This document shows positions 1-13,572 of a stretch of 64,000 nt of DNA, one piece after another (position 1 is the first letter of the stretch; each line of letters starts with the position of its first letter). The position numbers and the translations under genes were made by a program. This DNA is from Phoronis australis. Lineage: Eukaryota; Phoronida; Phoronidae. The notes beneath the pieces are model-generated. The model made no database searches and was not told where the DNA came from. It worked only from the letters and a program-made list of their open reading frames with translations. Location: the NCBI GenBank assembly GCA_002633005.1, contig NMRA01000752.1, forward strand, positions 102,900 through 166,899, given 5' to 3'.

Positions 1-880
1 CACTCCGATTTTGGTAGATTTTTTTTCTGACACCAAGGGATGCTTGAAGATGCCATTTATGCAAAAAAAACCTTCTGTTGCAATTTTTTCTAGGTTGGGC
101 CCTCTGGAGCCCTAGAATGACTGGACTGTTTCACCTCCGTGGCCACTTTCTGGGCACAACGGGAACTTTGCATTAAACCAATCTACAGCTGTTCAAAAGT
201 CAATTTCAAAAAAGTTCCCAAGAGTGCACATGCACGTTTAGTAGGAATTTTAATTTAAAAGCTGGGAAAAATATAACATCAACTAATATGTTAGCCACCA
301 GGTGTCAGTGCAAAATGATCCAAACAGCCAATCAAATGCCCGGAAAATATTGTGTCCATACCTTTCCCCTTCAAAAGTCGTCTGCTTGGCATGAAAACAT
401 TCATCAGAGGACAGTCAGCTGATGTTATCCTGCTGGCTAAGCTAGCTTGTTTACTGCTACTGACTACATTGGATAGTGTTAATGCTTAGATGGGTGTGCA
501 AGTAATAGGCATATACCAAGGGCCAAGGCTCAAAAACCAGCAGGCAGCAGTTAGGAATTGAGGAAAGCCAAATCAAGTGGCTACGAGTGTCATTGTACTG
601 AAACAATTCTTGGCACATTCCTGAATCATTTCGCGTTTTGCAAAGAATAGTTTTGGGACAGCTAAGGCTCTGCTGAAACCATGAATTATTGAACTAGTGT
701 GCAACTTCACAAATAGACTGGCAAGATGTCTGCCCCTTGTTGCATTCATGTGTTAGCTTCTGCTCAAATTTCTGAGCTGGAATTTTCAGATATTACCTGG
801 TCTAAGGCTACTGCAAACAAACGTATCAACATTGAGTGCAAGAGAAGTATCATTGCTGATAAGTTTTTAAGTTTTCGTAG
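1..880. other. No gene recognised
   Basis: AT-rich sequence with no recognisable coding region. The open frame that begins at 726 only becomes reverse-transcriptase-like from about 881, so its first part is read-through of flanking DNA and not a protein start. Confidence 0.5.
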
Positions 881-1885
881 CCCTAAAAACATCAACATAA
901 ATGAAACATGTGTAAAACTGCTGCAAAAAATATATACAGATGCCACCACCAGAATACACATCGACAACCACGTCTCTGAAAGATTCAACATAGAGAAAAG
1001 AGTTCGACAGGGAGACCCAATTTCACCTAAACTGTTTACACTGACAATGGAAGAGATGTTCAAATCTTCAGACCTTCAAAGGGGAGTAAACATAGACGGA
1101 GAACATCTAACAGACCTAAGATTTGCAGATGATGTTGCTGTGTGCACAGAAGACCTAACACAATTAGAAACAAATTTAAATATACTGAATGAAGAAAGCA
1201 ACAATGTGAGATTAAAGATACACAAGGACAAGACAAAGTACACGACAAATTTTGAAACAGATGAACAAATAATGGTGGAGAACAAGATCATTGAAAAAGT
1301 CACACAATATAAATACCTGGGACAAACTATACTAATGGGAACCGTACGACCAATGAAATACAAATCCGAATAAGGCCTGGATGGAGTTGCTTTGGAAAAA
1401 ACAGAGAAACATTCCAAGATAAGAACCTACCCATATCCCTGAAAAGAAAAGTATTTGACCAGTGCATCATCCCCACAATCACCTATGGATGCCAAACATG
1501 GACCTTAACAAATCAGACAATTGCCAAGCTAAGAACAACACAGAGAGCAATGGAGAGAAAAATGCTTGGAATAAAATTACTAGACAGGATTCCACACACA
1601 GAGATAAGAGAACAAAACAAGAGTCATGGATATAATCAAGGCAATTCTGAAATTGAAATGGAGGTGGAGAGGACACGTGGCCTGAGCACAGGACAACAGA
1701 TGGACCAAAGGTGCACGGAGTGGCAACCCAGATATGGAAAGAGGTCAAGAGGACGGCCCCAAGCCAGATGGAGAGATGACATCGTGAAAACGAAAGGCAC
1801 AACATGGACGAGAGCAGCAAGAGACAGGACAAGTTGGAAGGCATTGTCGGAGGGCGACATCCTGCAGTGGATGGACAACGCCTAG
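881..1885 (+). pseudogene. RTE-like reverse transcriptase, C-terminal half, broken
   Basis: It encodes the back half of a reverse transcriptase. Seen in the first frame (to a stop at 1371-1373) are the RQGDPISPKLF motif of the fingers/palm, then the catalytic box as LRFADDVAV. In another frame from about 1374 the thumb follows with PTITYGCQTWTL and QRAMERKMLG, then the C-terminal GRPQARWRDDI and a final LQWMDNA-like end, the usual tail of these proteins. At least two frame changes (near 1373 and near 1625) break the reading frame, so no full protein can be made. The family is recognised with confidence; the exact clade would need a tree. Confidence 0.8.
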
Positions 1886-1887
1886 GT

Positions 1888-1905
1888 GAGATGAGATGAG
1901 ATGAG
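1888..1905 (+). repeat. GATGA microsatellite tail of the RTE-like element
   Basis: Short tandem GATGA units directly after the last codons of the reverse transcriptase. It marks the 3' terminus of the retrotransposon. Confidence 0.75.
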
Positions 1906-2239
1906 CTCTGAAGTACCCCATGAATTTTAATAAATGTCCACATTCTCAAAAACTCAAGCCCCCCCATTTTTAGTCTTGGTGCACGCATGCTTCTATCACA
2001 CTTAACAGAGGTAACAAAAATTGAAAGAGCTCTTAAAAAAGAAAAAAAAAACAAGCTAATGATGGAAATAATGTTGAGCCCTTAGAAAATTAAGGAGATT
2101 GTCAATGTCAGTTACATGTAAATATACATTATATGTCTTGCCACCACCATGAACCATTTGCCACAAATCAAATTTCACAGGGAAACTTCACAAACAAAAG
2201 GAAAGTTAAAAACCTATCCCAGTTACAAACATTCAATTG
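1906..2239. other. No gene recognised
   Basis: AT-rich spacer between the RTE-like element and the TTAA-flanked element. I see no coding signal. Confidence 0.5.
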
Positions 2240-2243
2240 TTAA

Positions 2244-5200
2244 GAGACAGTCCATATAAAAACCAGTAGATTTTCAAAAATCAGTCTATACGTCAAAATT
2301 TAAAATAACTTCATTTTTTGTACATGAGTAGGTATCCTAACATAAATCCAAATGCCAAATTTTGTGCACTCAATGACTCCTAATTTCGCCGCTGGAGCAT
2401 GATAACACAAATTGGCACAATTGGGCATATTAGCTGTCTCAAAAATCGCATGCTTTCAGCAACAAAAATGAGTAACATACAAAATAGATCGAAAGCTATA
2501 TTTTGGTGGTTGGAATAACCAACGTATACTGTACATAATTATGTGCCATTTATCAAAATCTGACAGTTTTGTGCTAGACAGGGGAGATAATCCACAGACC
2601 ACTTTTGGGGGCTAATTTTAGTGGCCATTTTTGTGACCTTCTCACTGCCATAAAACACCTTGTAGCCTTATGTGACGTTTTGAACGTACAGTTAAAGAGT
2701 TAGTCTTGATGACTGAGCAATAAAAAATCTTGCCTCAACTTTGCACCTTAGTGAAAATTGTCTTGCAAAACTGTCTATTTTCATAGTTTGGAAATGACGA
2801 ACAGACTTTACAGACCATTTGAACAAACTTTTAGGCAAGAAGTCTGCTTTAAATAGTTATAGAAACCAAGTCTAAACTCTTTCAAATGAAAACAAGATGT
2901 TTTCCGGATTTATTACGCGGCTAGTATCAAAACTGAACCCGATGACCTTTGCCCACCTTTGAGGGAGTCAGTTGAGGTTAAGCTTGAGGATATATAAAAA
3001 AGGTACGTGTAACCCTCTTGTATTCTTTCATTTCTTTTGCATTATCAGGTTAATTTAAACACCCTGTAGAAATTTTAAATGGAAATACATGTAGATGCCT
3101 TTAAGATTAAACGAGAATGAATTGATAGTTGTAATGACTGGTTTTGAGAGAAGCAAGCGCATTTTAAAAAGACAAAATGGCGGACGATTTCGATGGGCCT
3201 TCATGTTCCTTTAGAGTTTATTCTGCAAAAAATCCGATCACAAAAGCTTTGTGCTTTAGTGAGTTATGTCAAAGACACCACTGAACATTTGCGATACAGG
3301 AAACTACCTCATAAAACAAGGCCTGTGCCAGAGTACGCACTCGTACTACCCAGATTCGGTGAATTTCTGACTGAACAGGACCAGTCATGGAAGAGTCAGG
3401 TAATGCTGGATGTTACTACTCTGCTCCTCTCCTCCTGAACGTAGCAGCCTTGTCAAATTCTACCGGCATTTCTGTTTCGAGATATGACTTAAGTAAAAGT
3501 CAGAATGGAAAGGATCTCTGTGATGGCAAGATCGCTCCACTCAAACAACATGCAAAGTACTTTGCAACCGAAGGTAACAATATCATAAAGTTTCTGGATT
3601 TGAAAGAAGCATTACTTTCCACTGGCCATGTGAAGGGATGTTATGTGTATGCATGTTCAGTCAATGCAACAAAGTCTTTTCCAAAATACTCAGTTCCTGG
3701 TATAAGCACATTCAAAAATTCCCACTATTCCACCCAAGGAATTCGCGTGTGGAAATCATTCCATGCAGGTGACGGTAAGTTCGTACAAGTACTGGGAAAA
3801 TGGGAAACCTATTTCTCTAAAATACACTAACATCTCTAGACGTGGCGGATTTTCATTACCAAGAATTAAGGTTGGCATTGTATCTAGTGAAGAGCCTCAA
3901 CAAAGTTCCCTTGTACCCAGCAAGGTTACTCGAATTTTTTCTTGCTACAGACGTAGAACTAGGTCAGCATTTGGATGTGGGTAACTACACTGAACATTTA
4001 CAGAGGGAAACCACGTATGACCACATCGCACGGCAGTGGTCAGAAGTGCTTTCAGATGCAAGAACCGGAGCGTCATTTGAGGCAGCCTCAGAGTACTATT
4101 TGGATGAGACGAATGATGAAGCAATAGGTTAGGCATTGAAAACAGGTAACGTGTCAACAAGATTTTAAGCAAAGGTAAAGAACTTTGTGACGAACATATT
4201 CGATGAAGGAGATAAGTCAGGTAAAAACGTTCACCCTCGGAAGACCCAAAATGGAGAAAACATTACGAGAACCCACTGGTAAAGTGTTTACCTGTGATAT
4301 TAAGTGAATCGCATATTGGTGGATTTTTTCGAGGTTGTCTGCAGCAATGTTTATGACGATGCAATTTCTGCTGAAGATGTTGTTATATCGTTAGGTTTAC
4401 TGAATGAAGTGGTAAATGAGCTCAACGTTTAGCCTAGTTTTGTATCATACCAGTCAAAGATGTGTGATATATGAAGTCGAGACCGTTACTTCTGTTTACT
4501 TCATGTCTGTCATGAATGAGTCATTAAAAAATTGTCTCTCGTGAATCATTTTCTAATGACTGTGAATGTGTACCTTTTTATACCACTGATGATCACACTG
4601 ACAGAAATATTCAGCGTTAGGGTGCCCGGTGTGTGGGGGGAACACCAGATTTCTGGCGACTGGTGGCGACTAATATTTGTAGAAACCAGCAGGGACATTA
4701 CAATATGAACCCAAAGTTACAATGACTATTGACAAGTTGAAAGATTTTTTGCACTGAACACTAGGGGGGCCATATCCACCTTGGGTGCCATCCTTTGCCT
4801 GTGGCACCAACAAGGCAGATAGAAAACAAGGCAGGGGTGAGTTCAGTAACACTAGAACCTCTTTAAAATTTATCCAAAACCACGTGTTCTCATTTGAAAT
4901 GCAGGGCAATATCTCGCGAAGTCTTGAATTATAGTAAGGTACTCGTGTTACTGCTCTTATTCTAGATGCGTCTTCAGTCTCTACGCAAACAAAAGCAGCG
5001 CCATCTACTCATTTAGAACCCCGCATGCCAGTTGATTTACGTTACATATTTTTTGTAATAAGCAATAATCATCAATGCCGTTTTCAGAGAATGGTAATTA
5101 ATAATGCTGTCTGCCTTTTCTCCAAAAACAAGGTTTTTATTTCGTGTTTCGCAAGCTAATTATATGTTCCAAGAGCCCCCTATTGGCAGCAGAGGCAACT

Positions 5201-5746
5201 GAGAACATGCAAAAAGGACGAAGTGCATTTCGTGTAATGCTTCGTACGCATAAACTACATTACAGGCAAGATTTTTTATTTTAGATTATAAACAGGTTAG
5301 GAATGACTAAACAAATTATTATAAAGTCAATTTCAGAAAAGGTGCGTTATGGCTTCTACAGAGTGCCAAATTTGGCCGAAAATGGCTTCAGTCAAAACCT
5401 GAAAAATAGCCGTTTTTGCCTCACAAATTCAAAACGCACAAATTTAAAAATGGATTTTGAAAATGATGCCGTTGAATTATTCAGCCACTGCGCTTTCATT
5501 TCGTATTATTAATTTGTTTTGACCTTACCACACATGCTAGTAAAATGCATTCAAACAGGCCTACTTCAACGCCCAATTTTGTTGCAAAATGGAGGTACAG
5601 GTCATAAAAAGAAAAATAATGAATGAAAATTCTTAAAAAGTGAGGTTTTTCTACATCTCAACAAACCAAATTCATGTGCTAAGTTTCAAAAAAATCGGTG
5701 ATTTTGAGTATAGACTCTACCTGTTGGTTTTTATATGGAGTCACTC
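2244..5746. mobile_element. TTAA-flanked 3.5-kb element with inverted termini
   Basis: The two ends are inverted copies: after a few variable bases both read TCCATATAAAAACC inward, and similarity continues less perfectly for several tens of bases (TCTATA...TCAAAAT on both sides). Each end is directly bounded by TTAA (2240-2243 and 5747-5750), the duplication made by piggyBac and Kolobok superfamily transposases. The termini start GAG on both sides. I cannot find a piggyBac DDE transposase inside. The interior carries a broken copy of a multicopy invertebrate gene (3177-4132). It is either a nonautonomous element with captured sequence or an autonomous element of a type I cannot name. Confidence 0.6.
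3177..4132 (+). pseudogene. Fragment of an uncharacterised multicopy invertebrate gene, broken
   Basis: A plausible start ATG at 3177 (MADDFDGPSCSF) runs into a stop about 35 codons on. The recognisable part is 3387-3774. It has the pattern seen in a large, unnamed, multicopy protein family of marine invertebrates: a GCYY start, then SRYDLSKSQNGKDLCDGKIA, then a helical stretch with EGNN and a KEALLSTGHVKGCYVYAC block, then GISTFKNSHYSTQGIRVWKS. A strong donor (GTAAGT at about 3775) follows, and a possible acceptor (CTCTAG) lies near 3838 ahead of another open stretch (3842-4132). Function unknown. It sits wholly inside the TTAA-bounded element, so it probably moves with it. The early stop and the lack of a continuous frame suggest a dead copy, though unrecognised introns could explain part of this. 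Confidence 0.5.
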
Positions 5747-5750
5747 TTAA

Positions 5751-8257
5751 TACGCCTACATATTCTTAATTTGAAAAGGTGTCATTTATGGTAAATAATC
5801 TTTAGTTTATGTCACAGAACAAAAACTATTTTGCTTGATAAATTTGTAGTAATAGTGGTCTCAATCTCAAATGTAGTGGCAGTAGTTTTTACCAACGTGT
5901 GAGTGATCAGCACAGTGTGACTGCTTTTTATTAACTTCTAAGCCTATTTTGAGATCCTTTTATGTAGAATCATGAGCAGTGATTGGAGTTTGAGAAATAT
6001 AAAAATGGAAATATTGCCTGTGTTCTGTAATTTATTTATCTTGAAAATTCAAATGTTGCGCAGATTTCAGAATCTCACATTTTCAAGATTCTTGAATTGG
6101 AGATTTTAGAAAAGAAAAATTTTTTACTCTTCCAATTACGTGCTATTTCAAACAGGAAGCGTCAAATGAAATTTTAGCTCTACGGTAAAGAAGACGCTTT
6201 TCAATTTCAAACAAAAATATTGCCAACATGACCATTCCTCTATTTTTCAAAGGCTGAACTACTGTATTAAGGATGATAAAAATGTTTCTATGTTTTAAAT
6301 TGTTTGAAGGCAGCTGCACAGTGCAATCAATGCTAATAATGATGCTCATTTCTCTTAATGCTTATTTTTGTTCCTGAGCACTTAGACAAAATGAAATTCC
6401 AGTTGTTGGCCACAGTGTGTGCCAAGGTGAAGAGCATTTTGGTTATCTATTTCAGTTAAATAGGATTACTGTAGCAAGGTGTTTAGATAAAACGGTATTT
6501 AGGTTGTCAAAACTTTTTTTTTAATTTGGGTAGGGTGCAGGCTTGCAGAGATAATTTTTTAACTTTGTCTTTGCCATTAAAGGTGGGCTCAAAATTTGTG
6601 TTTCCTGGTTAACTCATTAAAGACATTGAACGGTTTGTATGCAAACTGTACAGCGAGTCATCAACAGTTAATAAAGCACGCCACCACATATTCAGGTTGA
6701 AGTCTGTGATCTGCCTCCTCATCATGATTGTTTGCTGCTACATCCTAAAAGAGCAAACTACCAGTGTGCCATTCAAAAAGGAGCCTTGCAACAGCATATC
6801 AGTGCACCATGTCCAGCTGCTAATGGGTGACTTTTGGAGCGGGGTATTCTGATGCTCCAATGGGTGACTCTGCCTTCAGCCCCAGAAAATGCCATGAAAA
6901 TGCTTTTTAATGGCAAGTGTAAAAGAAGTTGTAATAAAAAGGTGCTCTTGTTTGAAGTCAGGCATACCATGCTCTAAGTTGTGTGAATGTCCAGACTGCG
7001 TGTGAACACGTTGTCTCAGTCAAAAAAAAACTTTTGATGACAATAATGATATAAATGATGATGGAGTAGATGAAGAAACATAATAAGTGTATGCTATGTT
7101 GTTAAAGAACTTTAAATTTTCAACCTAATGGAGAATATTGACAGCATCTTTTTTCGTGCTCATGACTGACACTGCTCGGTGTGTCGTTCCCTGTGACAGT
7201 TGAGGGATAATGTTAAGTAATTATGACAATTAATGAAATTGATGAGAGAAAATGTGTTGCAGAAGCATTGGAAATGTGTGGTATTTACATGTAGGTTGTG
7301 ATGTCAAATCTTTATCAAGTTCCGTATGGTTAACAGTATAGTTCTTTTTCTAGTTCAGGATATAGTAGTATGTTTTCTGGCCAACAGGAGGCGCTGCTAA
7401 ACGTTTACTTTTTCTCTTTTCCGAGCAATTTTCCAACTAATGTCACAATATTTATCGCTTTCCTTGCTCAATAATTTCAAATGAACAAAACCCAATCAGA
7501 TTATCATTCAGTTTTTGTCTAGTGTTGTTGCTTTTTGAAGATTGGTTTTCTGTGTCAAATTTTGCAAAAAGTCAGATTTTTTGGGGCCAAATTTCTCGAA
7601 AACGTGCAAGTCAAACCTTGGGAACTTTTTAGATTCTTAAAGTATACTACTTAATTACCTTAAAAACACCAAAATTATCTTGCCCCCAAAAAGTGGTCAC
7701 GGAAGTGATTTTCTAGGCTTCCTAGAGTCGAATGGACTATGGCCTATGTCTGTATTTGTTATTATTATTATTATTACTATCGCACAGTGTCTGGTTGATC
7801 AAGAGTGTCCTTAACACAAAGCTTCGTTAGAAATAGTTTGTTGAATTAGAACAGAAATTTGAGCAAAAGTAACATAACCGGAATGTTGTTTGTCAAAAAG
7901 TACAGCAAAGCTAGTGAGAATTGGGCCTACTGTACTCTAGAAATTTAACGATTTAATCAGTTTACGGAAACTAAAGTATAATGGCACACTACAATCATTA
8001 TTTCTTTATTCAGCACTCTCAAGTCACCACAAAATTTTGGATGATATGCTTCACCCAAGTGTCACATTGCTTTCGTATTTCATGCTTCAATGTCATATTG
8101 GGTCAGGGGCAAGTTTTAGTCAAAAATTGGTCTAGGTGCATTGCTTATCCCAGGCCATCAGCTGTAGCTGAGTCCAAGCCAGCTACAGCTTCTTTCAGTA
8201 AAGTAAATTTTATGTAATCAGGGCCCTTCAAAAAGATCTCTGCAGTGTAGGCTTTTT
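5751..8257. other. No gene recognised
   Basis: AT-rich DNA with scattered stops in all frames and short open frames without recognisable motifs. An (ATT)n microsatellite lies at about 7759-7776. Confidence 0.5.
7759..7776 (+). repeat. ATT microsatellite
   Basis: Six consecutive ATT units are visible. Confidence 0.8.
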
Positions 8258-8261
8258 ACAG

Positions 8262-8425
8262 CATACTTCACGAATTTTTGTCCGACCTGTCGATGACAGG
8301 CCGTCGACCGGTCGTCTAGCCGACCAGCAGCCGACCAACAGTGGTAGACTAGGAGCCGTCTGCTGAGTCGCCTCTGTGGTCGGCACTTGGGTCGGCTAAG
8401 TGGTCGCTAAGCGTAGATGACCATT
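8262..8425 (+). repeat. GTCGGC-rich interspersed repeat, copy 1
   Basis: A GC-rich patch in AT-rich surroundings, dense in GTCGGC/GCCGAC words. It begins CAGCATACTTCACGAATTTT and runs into GTCCGACC. An inverted copy with the same start lies at 29818-30012. This is probably a short nonautonomous transposon; I could not define its termini. Confidence 0.6.
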
Positions 8426-8429
8426 TTAT

Positions 8430-11400
8430 GACTTAGCGGGTGATTTTTGGACAAACAAACATTAACTGTTCGCTGTTCGTTTACCAGTGGCAACTCCGGT
8501 CTTGACATCGGTTTATAAACTTTTGTTCAACTTTTGAATGGAAGTACATGTAAAATCGAATCAACCTACAAATACGAAGTGCGTTAAATTACACCAGCCT
8601 AAAACCTTATGTTGAATTAATGACAGCCTGGTAAAATCAAACGTTAAGTGATATTGCGGAGGCATAATTTCTAACTTTTGATATGAGACTTTTTATATAG
8701 TACATTATGCATTAAAACAAGCACGAAATTTGAAATTTACAGCAAAATTGCATGAAAATCAGAATACAACACTGGATATTTTACGACCTCATATGTTTTC
8801 ATGCCGCGGAATGCTCAACAAGCAGCACGCATTTGCGCTCATCCGTTATTGCTCTTGATCATCACTTCATCACGCTGTATTTTGCGCTTTACCACAGATA
8901 ATTATTGTTTATTTGTGTATAATTTCTTAATATGTTGGTACAGCAATAGAACCCAAGTTTATTTTAGGAACAACATAAACAATGGCTTGAACATAGCGCC
9001 GATATTAAATCATGGGCGCATGAAAACGGAAGACTGTGATCGGTTTATAGTGTCATCCATCATCATTTTGAAATTGTTGTCACTTTCGCAGTAAACAAAT
9101 TTTCGAAGCTAGGACCTTCCTATGTAGCCAGTTAGCTGTGAAGACTATTTTCAAAATATAGTAAGGTGCCACTGCGTATTGAGCTCAAACAGACCTCGAA
9201 ACTTCACACAGCCCGGATAGTTACGCTTGTCACCTCCTCGAAAAGCTTGTATCAACATGAGATCAAGACCGGCGAGTCTGCATGCAAATTCTGGAAGTCA
9301 ATTGGCATTCAAGTTGCCCGTTACGGCCGTGTAAGCGAAAAACATCCGACGTCATCTTCTTGCGTAATTCTCTGCCTTTTGTAACGAAAAAACGTGTGTC
9401 GTCGTTTTGAAATTAGTTCATTCGTGACACGAGCCACTTTCAAAATGTTTTCGACATCTCCCGTGACAACATTTCAGCAAAATTTGTTCTAAAATTCGGT
9501 TCACTGATATCAAAATTCCAAAAACATGTAATGAAGTGAAACCAATTCTGACCATTTATCGTGATGTTTACGCAACCTCGAGGGAGAGCGTTTGATTGAA
9601 GAATCTGGGAAAAAGAAACTGGCTAATAGGTGACGCAATATTTCATTGCGTCCAAAGTCGACGCAAAAGAACACACCATAATTTTAGCAGCAGAATAATT
9701 GTCGAAAACCAATTTTTGCAACGCTGGTAAATAATTTAGATTACTCTAGGAAGATTTTATTCGGTCAGTTTTTACCCACAACGGCGCAAATTTGTATATT
9801 CAATTTAGTAAACAGCTTCGCACCAAGGCTAGAGCCTTCCGAGCCCTTTGGCGTAAGAACAAAATACTTGGCGTTTCGCGTATACTCTAAGGGGTAAAAC
9901 TTTGAAAATAATATTTTCGGGGTAACCTGGTACATGTAATCCTAAAAAGTAGTCTGTGTTTTCATGTAGAGCGTAAAAATTATTAACCTAGTGATTCAAA
10001 AAGAACACTCTCGCGAACGAAAACGCACACAATTTTCAGCTCTATTACCCTAGTTAAAAACAACTTCTATAAGTTTATTGCGTCGGATTCTAGTGATCAC
10101 CAGGGTCAAAACTTTTAAGGGGGCGCAATTTCAAACCTTTGGCATGACTCTGTGATATAAAAATGGAATTAGACCGACTTTAATTCATCAGCAATGTAGA
10201 CACAACAGTTAAAGACACTGACTGCGTTTGTTAACGTCTTGTGGCAATGATAAAAATAAATGTTTCTACTATGATTGATAACAAGTTTTACTCTGATGAG
10301 GTATGATGCAATATGCATGTCTAATATGCAGATCGGCAGTTGCAAAAATATTTACTGGGTTTAATGAATCCGTTTGATATGAACCACTGCAAAAGTATGA
10401 TTACTAATTGTACATTTGAAGCACGCCTCATTAGAATAAAAACATACACATGCTTGATGATCCTGGGAGTACCTCTATTACAGACATGAATGAAGATATA
10501 TAGTTGTTACGCCATAGAGGATAATAACGCTTACATAATATCCCACTGAACCATCTACATCAGGCATATACAAAGGATACAGTATTTCAAAAGAATCCAC
10601 AACTACTCGTTTTTCGTAGTCATAACTACTTATTTTTCACAGTATTACTAAATCACGAACACCTAGATCTATTTAAGAAGTTACACAGTACGCTGCTACA
10701 CAACCTGCTCTCCCACATTTATGGGAGGCCTAATTTGCAAAATTCAACGACATATATTTTCCATGCAAGATTGAAACAAAGCGAAGCATGTTAACTCTCC
10801 AGGACCAAAAATAAATATCTCAAAACCAGAAATTTTACTTAAGCAGGAATTAAAACAATCCAATACATTGTGATTGTTTTCACACAGAAGACCAAAAAAA
10901 CAAATAAAGACCAAAATTCACCACGTCAAGACTGAAATCTATCACATCAGCACCTATAATTTATCAAGTGAGGACTAAAAATCCTTCACTTCAGCATCAA
11001 AATAAAATACGACCGAACTGAATATTTAATAAGCCAGGTTCAAAAACTTACCACGTCAGTAACTTTACACGCCAGAACACCACGTCACCATCCCCAAGCA
11101 TTGATCCTTCAAAGCGATAATGTCCGTACTATACGTATAAACAAGGGCTAAATGTTCAACCTCTTATCGACGAGACCTATTATCTTGGAAATGCGGTTGA
11201 ATTTATTTCGTCTAATCCACGTTTTACAATAGATGCCAATGTATAGGTACACACTTTATTGGCGTCATTGCATAATGGGTGACCACGTAGCCTCCGGGCA
11301 TGAAAACAATTCACTCCTGGCGTGATAAGTTTTCTGATGCAATAAATCCTGGTTGTCTATTGTTTTTGATTCTACAGAGATTTCAATTCCGGAATAGAAA

Positions 11401-13565
11401 ATGCGTGTACTGGATTTTTCCGCTTCAACTTTCCATTCAGCTAACTAGTGCACAGCACAGTGTTTTTACTATCCCGTGGCGGCTCCACTGCAACGAATTA
11501 CTTCTGGTACAACCTTCCGTAAATGACGTTCGTATTTTGCACATTTCTTCGGGGTAACAGTTTTCCAAGAGCTATATATTCATTAGACAAGTTTCTGTGT
11601 GGCATTCGGTTTTATTTTCTTTCTCAGGTAGTCCTTGAGCTCATGCTCAGAATATTTTGAAAACGCAACTCTTTCTTTACGCAGATACCGTTTTCTGCCC
11701 GTGGGCACCGACTCGCTGAATTCATCAACCAAACATTTATTTTTGAAAATGCCCTCAAAAGGGTACTTTTAAAACACAGTGTTGACCATAGTCGTCAGTG
11801 TAAAAAAGCGAAATGAACAAATTTGTACACACTGCTCAAGGCACTGTTGTGGACATACGGAAACGCCAACGTCTCTGTCTTACAACGCTCCGTGTGCTTG
11901 GCATATCTGATGAAGCGTTCTCATGCTGGAAACTTTTTTAAGACTGAACACCGTTTCAAAAAATTATATTTTTTCTTACAGCTGAGCACAGAATAATTAT
12001 TGTGCGATTTTAGGACTGAAACGGAACCAAATCTCGAGTGGTGACTCATTAGAATGGACAAAACTCGGGGAGGGGTGGCGATACAAGCAAGATTTTTTAT
12101 TTTCGCGCCAAACATGTAGTTGCCACTTCTCATTTAGCGTCACTTGCTACCTAAGGTGGCCAGATCATACGCTGTAAATATCACCAGACGCTTTGCTTCT
12201 CAAAAGTGCACCTTGATGTATTTTCTACCATTTTTGCCATCGCAATCGCTTTACCAAAGATTCACGCACATATGCCGCGTAGAGACAAATGCCTCTTCAC
12301 CACGTATTCACATCTTCCCGTTCACAATTGTTTTATTTTACATAATTTGTCAATATGATGTTGACAGAAAATATTTATTTTTGGAACAACGTGAACGACC
12401 AACTGATAGTGGCCTACGTGTCCATGTAACTAGCCCAGATTTTAACGTCACCGATACATGAAAACAGAATGCGCAAAGCTACAATTGACTGAAGCCTCAA
12501 CAGTGGCCATTCCGTGTTTGATGTCACCGTCTTAGTTCGTGGAAATCGTAACCATAGTATGAATTCGAAGTTAGAGCCATCTACGTCCGTGGGTTTAGGG
12601 CATTCTGGACAGTTAATTTCGCGCCTGTACTGCAAGGGTCAATACTATGAAAGTAAAATCCCCGGATGTTAGAACTCTTCGCGGTGTAATAACTCACCCA
12701 CTAATCCATCATCATGGGCGCGTAAATAGGAGACCGGTGAATAACTTAAAAAACGCAAAAATGATGCAGTTTGACGTTACACAAACAAAATCAATTGTGG
12801 GCGAAGACTGCGAAAAATAGCCGCGTTTACAAAATGTCTACAGCGTTGTATTGACCGGGAACATAACACTAAAACCTCGTGAGAGACCGTCTCGAGTTGG
12901 CAGCTCGAGCAACTCGGGGCGGTCTGGGATCAAGAGAAAAACCACAGGGTAGATCTCTGGTCGACAGATCTATTCGGTCGATTACATTTTATTGCCCGTG
13001 AAGGCTGCCTGAAGAAATATGACTCGCGCGTTTGTATTTTCGCCTTTCTCAACGACCTGTAAAAGATTCATCAACAAATTCCTCGTAAAACTCTAAAAAC
13101 AAGCGTTTTTCTCCCACGAAAACCGATGAAGTTTTGGCTGAGATATTTCACTTTCAGTCCAGGCTAGCCCTGCACACTGGAGAATCGTCACAAAAAATTA
13201 CTACGCGGTAATGCGGTTTCACTGTCAACAAAGGAAGGCGTCAAAATCGACTTATAATTGACCTATCGCCAAGATTATGACGGACGGCTTAATTGACCAA
13301 TCAGAACAAAGCATTCTTGGCACACCTTCGTCTGCGTTTCCAAGCCGCCATTATACCCGACAAACCACACGTAGTCGAGTAAAACTTACTTTAGTCTATA
13401 GATCAAGAAATTGTCCGCTAAGAATGGGGAAACGGTGTTAATATGGCGTGTGTAGCACCGACAGCCGCTATGCTGCTCCAGAATAATATCCCGTCATTTT
13501 TTGGCATGTCCTAAGCCGAAAACTGATGTTGAAAAGCTTAAACTATGGATCAAACTGTAGGCCCT
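8430..13565. other. No gene recognised
   Basis: About 5 kb with no recognisable protein, RNA gene or clear transposon terminus. Short open frames (for example at 11300-11557 and 12144-12461) show no motifs and are not supported as genes. Confidence 0.45.
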
Positions 13566-13572
13566 TACAAAC

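Larger units (their letters stand above)
881..1905 (+). mobile_element. 5'-truncated RTE-like non-LTR retrotransposon
   Basis: This is the 3' end of a non-LTR retrotransposon of the endonuclease/reverse transcriptase (RTE-like) type. It starts abruptly inside the reverse transcriptase domain and ends in a short GATGA tandem repeat, which is how RTE elements usually terminate instead of in poly(A). The 5' truncation is the usual outcome of incomplete target-primed reverse transcription. I see no clear target-site duplication. No endonuclease domain is present in this copy. Confidence 0.8.

Noticed and set aside
1479-2054. 191-residue minus-strand ORF
   Set aside because: It is the antisense of the RTE-like reverse transcriptase C-terminus and has no independent support.
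12144-12461. 105-residue ORF as a host gene
   Set aside because: No recognisable domain, no splice context and a composition like random AT-rich translation.
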